7,155 bases of DNA from JAPLVS01 sp043809265 (GTDB taxonomy: Archaea > Iainarchaeota > Iainarchaeia > Iainarchaeales > DTGL01). This document shows, one piece after another, positions 1-6,032 of the stretch (position 1 is the stretch's first letter; every line of letters begins with the position of its first letter). The position numbers and the translations under genes were made by a program. Location of the stretch: positions 1 to 7,155 of the forward strand of contig JAZDDY010000092.1 in assembly GCA_043809265.1 (NCBI GenBank). The letters are read 5' to 3'. The notes below the pieces were generated by a model. The model did no database searches, was not told the DNA's origin, and saw only the letters and a program-made list of their open reading frames with translations.

Positions 1-558
1 GCCAGAACGGCCTGCAGAATCAACAATAACCAAATCCTGCTTTTTCAATTCGTGCAATGCGCTTTGAACGATTTTAACAGCGCTCTTTTCGCCCTTGATG
101 CCGTAAAATTCAACCTCTGCTTGGCCTGCAACCTGCTGCAATTGCTCGAATGAAGCCGGCCTGTGCACGTCCGCGCACACCAGAGAAACATGCCTTCCGC
201 GCTTTTTATGCCATGCCGCCAGTTTTCCCGCGGTTGTGGTTTTGCCCTGCCCGAACAAGCCAAGCAGGAGAATTTTCTTCGGCTCTTTCGGGGCTTCATG
301 CTGGCCGCCGATCAGGTCTGCGAGCAGATCGTAAGTGGTTTTGATTATGAATTCCCTGCGGTCGATTCCTTTGGGCGGGACCTCGGAGGCTTTTTTCTCG
401 ATTTCCCTGCTCAGGTTGAACACAAGGTTGACTTCAACATCCGAAGAAATCAGGGCGCGCTGGATTTCTTTTACAGCCTCGGCTATCGCATCCTTGTCCA
501 AGAAAGCGGCATTCTTCAGGCGCTCCATTGCCACCCTTAACTTTTCACCCAAGGCCAT
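1..558 (-). CDS. srp54: Signal recognition particle GTPase SRP54, N-terminal part (runs off window edge)
   Basis: SRP54 is the GTPase of the signal recognition particle. It binds signal peptides on translating ribosomes and docks with FtsY at the membrane. The first 186 codons are present, starting at ATG 558 with no stop before the window edge. Residues 1-85 form the helical N domain. The G domain follows: P-loop GLFGQGKTTT at 100-109, insertion-box motif DVHRPASFEQL at 130-140, and G3 motif DSAGR at 180-184. The rest of the G domain and the methionine-rich M domain lie outside. Two residues differ from the usual pattern: Gln in the P-loop where GSGKT is common, and Ser in DSAGR where DTAGR is usual. 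No Shine-Dalgarno sequence precedes the ATG, and a TATA-like box sits about 26 bases upstream, so the mRNA may be leaderless. FtsY is the close paralogue, but it is encoded separately in this window, and the N domain here begins at residue 1 without an A region, as in SRP54. Confidence 0.95.
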   Translation of the reverse strand, partial: MALGEKLRVAMERLKNAAFLDKDAIAEAVKEIQRALISSDVEVNLVFNLSREIEKKASEVPPKGIDRREFIIKTTYDLLADLIGGQHEAPKEPKKILLLGLFGQGKTTTAGKLAAWHKKRGRHVSLVCADVHRPASFEQLQQVAGQAEVEFYGIKGEKSAVKIVQSALHELKKQDLVIVDSAGRSG

Positions 559-578
559 ACAAAAAATAAGCATTGAAA

Positions 579-590
579 GGTTTTATTACC
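579..590 (-). promoter_or_regulatory. Putative TATA box for srp54 (possibly leaderless)
   Basis: On the minus strand this reads GGTAATAAAACC, with an AT-rich core centred near 584. In Archaea transcription usually starts about 25 bases downstream of the TATA centre, which here falls on or next to the srp54 ATG at 558. This agrees with the lack of a ribosome binding site. The TTTAAA element at 604-609 is an alternative that would give a leader of about 20 bases. Confidence 0.4.
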
Positions 591-600
591 TTGCGATTCA

Positions 601-610
601 ATATTTAAAC
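601..610 (+). promoter_or_regulatory. Putative TATA box for the OPT transporter gene
   Basis: ATATTTAAAC lies about 45 bases before the transporter ATG. A start site about 26 bases downstream, near 632, would leave a leader of about 20 bases that includes the ribosome binding site at 639-646. The TTTAAA core is self-complementary, so it could also direct transcription towards srp54. Confidence 0.45.
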
Positions 611-638
611 TTTATTTGCCAAGTAATGTTTCTTTTCA

Positions 639-646
639 GGGGGGAG
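639..646 (+). promoter_or_regulatory. Ribosome binding site deciding the OPT transporter start
   Basis: GGGGGGAG lies 5 bases before ATG 652. It supports 652 as the start over an in-frame TTG at 616, which would place this site inside the coding region. Confidence 0.7.
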
Positions 647-651
647 CCATA

Positions 652-2247
652 ATGAATGTGAAAGAACTAACGCCAAAGGCAATGCTTGTCGGGTTTGTGC
701 TCTCTATAGCGGTGGCAATGTACTCCGCATACTTGGGCCTGATGATCGGCGGAGTGTACTGGCCGATTGTAACCACCTCCCTGATGGCGATGGCACTCCT
801 GAAACTGTTTGGAAAAACATCCAAGCAGGAAATAATCGTCGCGCAGACGGCAGCAAGCACTGGCGGCCTGCTCGCGGCAGGAATAATCTTCACTATTCCG
901 GCACTCTATCTTTTGGGAATGCAAATCAGCGCAACTGAAATAGTCCTGATTGCGCTTGCAGGCGGATTGCTCGGCGTGATATTCACTGTCCCATTGAGAA
1001 AAGAAATGATTGAAAGGGAAAAGCTGCCTTTTGCTGACGGCGCGGCTGCTGCCGCGCTTGTGGAAGCAGGCGATGAAGGCGGGGAAAAAGCCAAAAAATT
1101 ATTTTTTGCTTTCGGAATCGGCGCATTCCTGGCAATAATAAGGGATTATTTCAAGGCGATTCCAAGCCTTGTGAGCCTTGATACTTTAAAGCTCGACATT
1201 TCGAAATATTTTTCCATTGGTTTCGGAGTATCGCTTGTGACTTTCGCAGGCGGTTTCCTTATCGGGCCTTTGTTCACAGGCGTGTGGTTTTTCGGCGCCC
1301 TGATAAGCAACTTTGCGATTGCGCCCTGGCTTGTTTCAAGCGGAGCATTCGCGGACAAGGGAAGCGCGATGGGTGCGGTCACAGGGCCTTTGGGCATAGG
1401 GGTTGTAATCGGGGCGGCAGTTGCATATTTTTTGATTAAAGGATTGCCTTCGCTGAAAAAAATGTTCGAGGGGTTCGACGAGGAAAGAAAGCAGTTGAAC
1501 AGGTTCTGGGTTCTTGGCATAGTGCTGGCAGTGGCGCTTGTGACCATTGCTGCAAACCTCGACCCTGTGCTTTCTGTTGTGGCAATTGTCGGGGCATTCT
1601 TTATGGCTTATGTAGGGGCAAGGGCGACAGGCGAAATGAATGTCGACCCCATGGAAGTGTTCGCGATAATCGTGCTCCTGATAGCAAAATTATTTTTGGG
1701 ATTCCAAGCACTGCCGCTCATAATCCTGTCCGCAATAGTCTGCATTGCGGCCGGAATGGGCGGGGATTTCATGCAGGACTTAAAAGCAGGGCATTTGCTG
1801 AAAGCAGACCCTAGAAGCCAGACAGCAAGCCAGGTAATCGGGGTGATTGCAGGCGCACTGGTATTGGGCTTTGTGCTGATCGCACTGCAGCCAAGGATTG
1901 GAATAGCAATGTTCCCTGCGCCGCAGGCAGTCGCATTGAAAGGAATAATTTCGGCGCAGTCCATTGAATTGCCGATGCTTGCCGGAATCGCTTTGGGCTT
2001 TATTGCAACGCTGGCTCTGACATATTTTTTCAAAATCGGCATTGTCATGGTTGCATTCGGCATAGGGCTTTACGCGCCGATAACACTGGCGTTCCCGCTG
2101 TTTGTGGGGGGAATGATAAGGCTGTACGCTGACAAAAGGAAATGGACTGAAAACGGAAGGCTGCTGGCCGCAGGTGTAATCGCAGGCGAAGGCTTAATCG
2201 GAGTGGCAATCGCACTGCTGATGTTTGCAGGCATAATCGGCGCCTGA
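652..2247 (+). CDS. OPT family (oligopeptide/metal-chelate transporter) membrane protein
   Basis: This 531-residue protein is very hydrophobic, with roughly a dozen or more membrane segments. It belongs to the OPT family, whose members import oligopeptides or metal chelates across the cytoplasmic membrane, probably driven by ion gradients. Family hallmarks are visible in order: the ELTPKA start at 5-10, QTAASTGG at 65-72, PLRKEMI followed by LPFADGAAAAALVEAG at 114-140, GEMNVDPMEV at 327-336, the conserved QDLKAGHLLKADPRSQ at 375-390, and GEGLIGV near the C terminus at 512-518. The length suits the shorter prokaryotic OPT type and lies well below that of fungal and plant members. The substrate cannot be read from sequence. 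It is the only plus-strand gene in the window and sits between ftsY and srp54, which points to an insertion into the SRP region. Base use looks like that of its neighbours, so recent transfer is not obvious. It should have its own promoter. Confidence 0.92.
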   Translation: MNVKELTPKAMLVGFVLSIAVAMYSAYLGLMIGGVYWPIVTTSLMAMALLKLFGKTSKQEIIVAQTAASTGGLLAAGIIFTIPALYLLGMQISATEIVLIALAGGLLGVIFTVPLRKEMIEREKLPFADGAAAAALVEAGDEGGEKAKKLFFAFGIGAFLAIIRDYFKAIPSLVSLDTLKLDISKYFSIGFGVSLVTFAGGFLIGPLFTGVWFFGALISNFAIAPWLVSSGAFADKGSAMGAVTGPLGIGVVIGAAVAYFLIKGLPSLKKMFEGFDEERKQLNRFWVLGIVLAVALVTIAANLDPVLSVVAIVGAFFMAYVGARATGEMNVDPMEVFAIIVLLIAKLFLGFQALPLIILSAIVCIAAGMGGDFMQDLKAGHLLKADPRSQTASQVIGVIAGALVLGFVLIALQPRIGIAMFPAPQAVALKGIISAQSIELPMLAGIALGFIATLALTYFFKIGIVMVAFGIGLYAPITLAFPLFVGGMIRLYADKRKWTENGRLLAAGVIAGEGLIGVAIALLMFAGIIGA

Positions 2248-2260
2248 ACAGAACTAGCGT

Positions 2261-3835
2261 TCATACAATCCTGTCGATAATGTATTGCGGCGTGAAAGGA
2301 ACCAGGTCTTCGTAGCCTTGGCCTGTGCCGATAAAGAGAACCGGCTTTTTGAGTTCGCACAACAGCGAGAGCACTGTGCCGCCTTTTGCGTCTGTGTCGA
2401 TTTTTGTGAGGATAAAGCCGTCGATGCCGAGCGCTTCATCGAAAGCCTTTGCCTGTTCGAGCAGGCCTTTGCCTGCGAACGCTTCACCTATAAAAATCTT
2501 GAAATCCGGCTTCAGGACGCGCTCCATCTTTTTCAGTTCTTCTATAAGGTTCTTGTTTGTTTCCTGCCTGCCTGCAGAATCAACCATTACGACATCTGTG
2601 TGGCTTGCTTCCGCAGCTTTCACTGCATCGAATGCGACCGCGGCAGGGTCTGCGCCGTACTTGTGCTTCACCACCCTGATTTTGAGTTTTTTCGCGTGCT
2701 CTTCCAACTGTTCGATGGAAGCGGCGCGGAAGGTGTCGCCTGCAGCCCAAATAACTGTTTTCCCGGTTAACTGGAGCGCAAAGGAAAGCTTTGCAATTGT
2801 TGTGGTTTTGCCTGCGCCGTTCGGGCCGAGGAACAATATCTTGAACGGCTTCCTCGACCTTTCAATCAATTCGAACAAATTGACCCTTTCCGTGGCCGTG
2901 AGCTCTGTGAGAGCCTCCTTGATTTTGCCCTGAAGGAAGCCGCTGACCTCGTTCCCGCGCGGAATCTTCTCGCTGACCAGCAATTCCTTTATTTTTTGGA
3001 CAAGGGCGCTCGCTGTTTCCTGATTGACATCGGCTTCAAGCAAGGAGAGTTCGAGCTCGAAAAGCATTCCGTTGATTTCTTTTTCGCCCAACTGCACATA
3101 GCCCTGCAAAACGCCCTTCAATGTTTTGATTGCGCCGACCCTTGCCTTCAATTCCCTTTTTTCCTCGTCAGGAATTCGTTTGGGCTGGGCTTTTTCAGGC
3201 TCCTTGAAGGGCGTCTTGAGCGAAAACTCTTTCTTCGGGGCGGATGACGCGACTTTTGGAATTTCCGGGATTTTTTGCCTGACAGGCTGTTCTGCCGGAA
3301 TTTCCGCTTTCTCTTCGGGCAGCTCAATTTTCGGCGGCGGCCTGAATGTTTCCTTCCACAAACTGCTGATCTTTGAAAGGCTGAATTCCTCTTCAGGCGG
3401 CTTTTCAGTGGGCTTCGGTTTTTCAGCCGGAGCGGCTTTCGGGATTTCGGCGGGCTTTTCCCCTGGCTTTTTTTCAATAGGCTTTTCAGGCGCAACCGTT
3501 TCACCGGCTTTTGCCTTGGCAAGCTTTTCCTTCACTTTGGAAATGCTGTCGGAAAGCGCGCTGATTTTGGCAGGCTTTTCATCAACCGCCGGGGCTTTTC
3601 CATCGACCGCTGGTTTTGTGGCAGGCGCTTTCTCAATCGGAAGGGCTTTTTTTGGTTCGGCTCCGGGAAGCACCATTTCTTCAAAAGGCTTTGCTTGGGG
3701 CTTCTCATAATAATCAGATATCTCGGTCCTGCCGCTCTCGGGCTGTCCGGAAACAGGCTTTGCTGGTTTTTCCTCTGCTTTTTTGCCTATCTTGCTTGCA
3801 AAAGCGGCAATCTTTTCCTTCAGCAGGTCAAACAT
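2261..3835 (-). CDS. ftsY: Signal recognition particle receptor FtsY with long low-complexity N-terminal region
   Basis: FtsY is the SRP receptor GTPase. At the membrane it forms a twin complex with SRP54, and GTP hydrolysis then releases the ribosome to the translocon. The 524-residue protein ends in a complete NG domain from about residue 225: N-domain helices to about 325, P-loop GPNGAGKTTT at 337-346, DTFRAASIEQL at 367-377, G3 DSAGR at 419-423, G4 TKID at 477-480 followed by DTDAKGG, and the closing GTGQ at 503-506. Residues 1-22 look like an amphipathic helix that could touch the membrane. Residues 23-225 are a disordered-looking stretch rich in Pro, Lys, Glu and Ala, with EKP-type repeats and two EFSL motifs at 150-153 and 203-206. 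This region is much longer than in many archaeal FtsY proteins. It starts 12 bases after the pfdA stop with only a weak GTGA site, so translation is probably coupled. It converges on the OPT gene. Confidence 0.96.
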   Translation of the reverse strand: MFDLLKEKIAAFASKIGKKAEEKPAKPVSGQPESGRTEISDYYEKPQAKPFEEMVLPGAEPKKALPIEKAPATKPAVDGKAPAVDEKPAKISALSDSISKVKEKLAKAKAGETVAPEKPIEKKPGEKPAEIPKAAPAEKPKPTEKPPEEEFSLSKISSLWKETFRPPPKIELPEEKAEIPAEQPVRQKIPEIPKVASSAPKKEFSLKTPFKEPEKAQPKRIPDEEKRELKARVGAIKTLKGVLQGYVQLGEKEINGMLFELELSLLEADVNQETASALVQKIKELLVSEKIPRGNEVSGFLQGKIKEALTELTATERVNLFELIERSRKPFKILFLGPNGAGKTTTIAKLSFALQLTGKTVIWAAGDTFRAASIEQLEEHAKKLKIRVVKHKYGADPAAVAFDAVKAAEASHTDVVMVDSAGRQETNKNLIEELKKMERVLKPDFKIFIGEAFAGKGLLEQAKAFDEALGIDGFILTKIDTDAKGGTVLSLLCELKKPVLFIGTGQGYEDLVPFTPQYIIDRIV

Positions 3836-3847
3836 TTTGCTTCACGT

Positions 3848-4315
3848 TCAGGAAACGCTCGAGGGCGAAGTGTCTTTCTTGGCCAGTGCGCCCTGCACCT
3901 GCTTGAGTATTGACTCAAGCCTTGCAAGGCCGACCGCGGTTTCCTGTTTTTTTTTCTGGAGCCTTGCCATGTTTGCTGAAACATTTTTCTTCTTTATTTC
4001 AAGGTGGGCGAGCGCATTCTTCACTGTTGTTGTTTCGATAACGCCTGTGCCGATGTCGCTTTTGACCTGCTTGCCTTTCACCTGCGCTTCGACGAAAACT
4101 CCGGCACCGAGAAGGGCAAGGATGTTCGCGCCTGCATCGGCCTTGTCTATTTCCTTCAGCGCATCCTCTGCGGCTGCGATTTCCTGCAATGCGGACTGCA
4201 TCATCGCTTCCTGCTGCAGAAGGCCGTCCATCAAAGCGCGCTGGTTCTGGTACAATGAAACAAGCTGCTGCGGGCTGAGCCTTACCTCTCTTTTCTCTGT
4301 TTTTTCCTTGGCCAT
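3848..4315 (-). CDS. pfdA: Prefoldin alpha subunit
   Basis: Prefoldin is a jellyfish-shaped hexamer of two alpha and four beta subunits that holds unfolded proteins in the cytosol and passes them to the chaperonin. This 155-residue protein has the alpha-subunit design: an N-terminal coiled coil (about 14-60, rich in Gln, Leu and Glu), a central beta-hairpin region with LGAGVFVEAQV (69-79) and IGTGVIETTTV (88-98), and a C-terminal coiled coil (about 99-146). Only the alpha class has this longer central hairpin region. The start at 4315 is chosen because a strong GAGAGGTGA site lies 4 bases upstream. An in-frame ATG at 4402 would run through the inverted repeats and add 29 residues unlike the family. 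Its place between rpl18a and ftsY is the common archaeal arrangement. The beta subunit is not in this window. The 123-base gap upstream, with two strong dyads, suggests separate control of the pfdA-ftsY part. Confidence 0.93.
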   Translation of the reverse strand: MAKEKTEKREVRLSPQQLVSLYQNQRALMDGLLQQEAMMQSALQEIAAAEDALKEIDKADAGANILALLGAGVFVEAQVKGKQVKSDIGTGVIETTTVKNALAHLEIKKKNVSANMARLQKKKQETAVGLARLESILKQVQGALAKKDTSPSSVS

Positions 4316-4319
4316 CGCT

Positions 4320-4328
4320 TCACCTCTC
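4320..4328 (-). promoter_or_regulatory. Strong ribosome binding site of pfdA
   Basis: The minus strand reads GAGAGGTGA, close to the ideal archaeal anti-16S match, 4 bases before ATG 4315. It fixes the pfdA start and rules out the longer reading from 4402. Confidence 0.75.
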
Positions 4329-4345
4329 AAACAATGTACGTATTG

Positions 4346-4387
4346 TATCAAAGGACAAAAATAATCGCATAAATTTGTCCTTTGATA
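4346..4387. repeat. Perfect 14-bp inverted repeat, pfdA-proximal (14-base loop)
   Basis: TATCAAAGGACAAA at 4346-4359 is the exact reverse complement of TTTGTCCTTTGATA at 4374-4387. The 14-base AT-rich spacer reads AAATTTATGCGATT on the pfdA strand, beginning just inside the arm, and could hold a TATA-like box. In RNA this would be a 14-bp hairpin ending 17 bases before the pfdA ribosome binding site. In DNA it could be a regulator binding site. It shares its core with the neighbouring dyad. Confidence 0.9.
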
Positions 4388-4389
4388 GC

Positions 4390-4434
4390 TATCAAAAGAC
4401 ATTTAGAAAATACCATTATTAATGTCTTTTGATA
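4390..4434. repeat. Perfect 14-bp inverted repeat, rpl18a-proximal (17-base loop)
   Basis: TATCAAAAGACATT at 4390-4403 is the exact reverse complement of AATGTCTTTTGATA at 4421-4434. Only 2 bases separate it from the adjacent dyad, and on the transcript it begins 4 bases after the rpl18a stop codon. Its arms differ from those of the other dyad at three positions, each matched by a pairing change in the partner arm. Confidence 0.9.
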
Positions 4435-4438
4435 TTAG

Positions 4439-4618
4439 TCATTCCTTTAATTTATTGATTTCGGTTACCTTCACAGCGCGCCTTTTGAGCCTGTGCTCTG
4501 AGCCGAAAAGGCTCAGGAGCTTTTCCTTTGCGCGGCTCTCGTTTTCTGCCTCTATGCTCTTGCAGAACTGCTTTTCATTGCCTTTCTGCGAAAAAACACC
4601 TTTCAATTCAAACTTCAT
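4439..4618 (-). CDS. rpl18a: Large-subunit ribosomal protein eL20 (L18Ae/LX)
   Basis: This short gene encodes 59 residues, starting MKFELKGVFS and ending VTEINKLKE. It matches archaeal LX (eL20), a small protein of the 50S subunit. The family features seen are the opening beta strand, a central helix with many Glu and Lys residues (about 20-37), the LLSLFGSEHRLKRRAV segment (34-49; family form near LGSRHRVKR) and a final strand. The length is at the short end for archaeal LX. A GGTGAG ribosome binding site lies just before ATG 4618, in the same position as the one before pfdA. The order eif6, LX, pfdA is a known archaeal arrangement and supports the call. The stop is followed after 4 bases by the first of two strong hairpin-forming repeats. 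Confidence 0.9.
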   Translation of the reverse strand: MKFELKGVFSQKGNEKQFCKSIEAENESRAKEKLLSLFGSEHRLKRRAVKVTEINKLKE

Positions 4619-4671
4619 GCTCTCACCAACTGCAATTTCAAAAAATTAATGGATGAATGGTTTTTTATGCG

Positions 4672-5340
4672 TTAAGAATGCTGGTCCAAAAACGCCTCTT
4701 CAATCCTCATCAGCTCATGCCCGGTAGTGTTAACGCCCAAAAGCATTGCATTGCTGTTCACAAGGACGCTGTTTCCGACAAACCTGTCGCCGTAATTTGC
4801 TGTTGTGGGAATGCCTTCCACCTGCAATGCGCCCTTTATGCGTGCGAACTCTTCCTTTGAAACCCCGGGGTGCACTATAAAGCCCTTCGAATTCGCCACA
4901 ATGCTCGAGCCTGCAAGGTCAAGCCCCGCAACCGTGCTCTCGACAATTTTAACGCCGAAAAAGGACTCGAGCTTTTCGCACTGCTCCCTTGAAAGAATCG
5001 GCGATGAAACGCCGCCCTTTTCCGTGATGCGCGCAAGGTTGCCGAGCGCTGTAACGCCTTCAATCCTTGCGACCTTCATGCCTGCTTTTTCAAGGAAATC
5101 TATTTCCCTGTCCCTTGCGAGCTCAGAAACAGCTATTTTTTCATTAACGCCGATGCCGAGGACGCCCAGGAGCGGGGAAGCCGCAATGCTTGCCTTCAAT
5201 ACTTCGACTCCTGCAAAATCCCGAAGCCCCTGCAGTTCCTTTTCAAGGATGCCAGAGGGAACAAGGAATATTTTGTCTGTGAGGATTCCGAAAACCCCGA
5301 TAAACGGGCTTGCTTCCAGGGTCCGCTTGTCGATCCTCAT
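4672..5340 (-). CDS. eif6: Translation initiation factor aIF6
   Basis: aIF6 binds the large ribosomal subunit and prevents it from joining the small subunit, acting as an anti-association and recycling or biogenesis factor in the cytoplasm. The protein has 222 residues, the normal archaeal length. It shows the family's fivefold pseudo-repeat of about 45 residues, each with a short hydrophobic Gly-containing strand: SPFIGVFGILTDK (11-23), SPLLGVLGIGVNEK (55-68), VTALGNLARITEKG (95-108), GLDLAGSSIVANSKG (138-152) and GNSVLVNSNAMLLGV (189-203). Each such repeat forms one blade of the ring-shaped fold. It begins 7 bases after the rpl31e stop. The nearest GGGTG is 10 bases upstream and overlaps the end of rpl31e, so translational coupling is likely. 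Confidence 0.96.
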   Translation of the reverse strand: MRIDKRTLEASPFIGVFGILTDKIFLVPSGILEKELQGLRDFAGVEVLKASIAASPLLGVLGIGVNEKIAVSELARDREIDFLEKAGMKVARIEGVTALGNLARITEKGGVSSPILSREQCEKLESFFGVKIVESTVAGLDLAGSSIVANSKGFIVHPGVSKEEFARIKGALQVEGIPTTANYGDRFVGNSVLVNSNAMLLGVNTTGHELMRIEEAFLDQHS

Positions 5341-5347
5341 CTGGCGC

Positions 5348-5761
5348 TTACACCCTGTCAGTTTTCAGCTTGATCGCTGTCTTTTCTGCGGCCATTTCCA
5401 TTGCGTGCTTTTCCTTTTTCTTCCTCTCGATTTCAGCCTGCTCTTCGGTTTCTTCCTTGGTTTTCTTTCCCTCTTTCTTTTCCTTTTTCTCTTCCTTTTT
5501 CACAGGCAGCTTTTCGCCTTCAAGGAAAGCGCGCACCTTGCCTTTTTCCGATTCGACCATTATCGCAATGCGCCTCGGGATTTTTATGAAGCCTTTCTCG
5601 AAAACAGCGTGGTTTATTCCAGCGGAAATGAATATTGCCTCTTTGTCGGCATGGAAGCGCTTTTGAAGATCGACCCTTATTTTTTTCATCGCCCTTCTGG
5701 CTCTCTTGCCTTTCGGCGCAGTGAAAACCGGAACAAGCGAAATAATCATTTTGTCGGCCAT
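5348..5761 (-). CDS. rpl31e: Large-subunit ribosomal protein eL31 with charged C-terminal extension
   Basis: eL31 sits on the 50S subunit near the peptide exit tunnel, where SRP and other factors dock. The 137-residue product has the family core at about 1-85: an opening strand MIISLV, the basic helix KGKRARRAMKKIRVDLQKRF (18-37), and the strand and loop segment IPRRIAIMV (61-69). From about residue 86 comes a Lys/Glu-rich tail of about 50 residues, predicted helical or disordered, not found in typical archaeal eL31 of about 80-100 residues. The start at ATG 5761 is chosen because GGGGAGG lies 8 bases upstream and its A is shared with the rpl39e TGA stop (TGATG). A TTG one codon earlier is less likely. 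Confidence 0.93.
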   Translation of the reverse strand: MADKMIISLVPVFTAPKGKRARRAMKKIRVDLQKRFHADKEAIFISAGINHAVFEKGFIKIPRRIAIMVESEKGKVRAFLEGEKLPVKKEEKKEKKEGKKTKEETEEQAEIERKKKEKHAMEMAAEKTAIKLKTDRV

Positions 5762-6030
5762 CAAGCATTCCTCCCCTTACGGCTCTGGATTTTCCTTCCA
5801 TCCTTGGAATTAACGGCTTTGCCTCTCTTTTGCCTTTTGGCATCAAGTTTCTTTTTCCTGTAGCGCGCCCCGAAATCGTTTTCCTTCCAGCTCCTTGCCT
5901 GCCTTCTCCCTGAAACGCGCTTTCCTGCCTTCTGCATCACCCAGACCGGGGTGGAAGAAAGGCCTGTGCCGATTTTTTTCTTTTCGCTGATGATAAAATC
6001 CTTGAATTCCTTGTCTTTGGTAGAGCTCAT
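5761..6030 (-). CDS. rpl39e: Large-subunit ribosomal protein eL39 with N- and C-terminal extensions
   Basis: eL39 lines the peptide exit tunnel of archaeal and eukaryotic ribosomes. The usual protein has about 51 residues; this one has 89. The core is visible at about 17-52, with the hallmark segment TPVWVMQKAGKRV (28-40) followed by a basic stretch and ARSWKENDF (45-53), where the family normally has RxWRRxxL. About 37 basic residues follow, rich in Lys, Arg and Gln. ATG 6030 is preferred because GAGG lies 8 bases upstream. ATG 6036 would overlap the pdcd5 stop as ATGA and add two residues, but its GAGG would be too close. The call rests on the core motif and on its position between pdcd5 and rpl31e, which matches many archaea. 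The divergent core and the tail lower certainty a little. Confidence 0.85.
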   Translation of the reverse strand: MSSTKDKEFKDFIISEKKKIGTGLSSTPVWVMQKAGKRVSGRRQARSWKENDFGARYRKKKLDAKRQKRGKAVNSKDGRKIQSRKGRNA

Positions 6031-6032
6031 TT

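Noticed and set aside
616..651. TTG start giving a 12-residue longer OPT transporter
   Set aside because: ATG 652 has a strong ribosome binding site 5 bases upstream that would otherwise lie inside the coding region, and the family homology starts at the ATG.
3126..3710. Open plus-strand frame rich in Ser, Gly, Ala and Phe opposite ftsY
   Set aside because: It mirrors the low-complexity Lys/Glu/Pro coding of the FtsY N-terminal region; no family resemblance and no ribosome binding site seen.
4316..4402. Longer pfdA from an in-frame ATG at 4402
   Set aside because: It would translate the inverted repeats into residues unlike prefoldin, while ATG 4315 has an almost ideal ribosome binding site.
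4346..4434. CRISPR array
   Set aside because: Only four short arms in alternating orientation with unequal AT-rich spacers; a CRISPR would have same-direction repeats of about 25-37 bases with similar-length unique spacers.
4346..4434. Insertion sequence or MITE with terminal repeats
   Set aside because: No transposase, no clear flanking target duplication, and nested alternating dyads rather than one pair of outer ends. A dispersed palindromic element remains possible and is noted under the finding.
4805..5863. Long plus-strand open frame opposite eif6 and rpl31e
   Set aside because: It spans two well-identified genes on the other strand and has a low-complexity Phe/Leu/Ser composition typical of antisense to Lys/Glu-rich genes.
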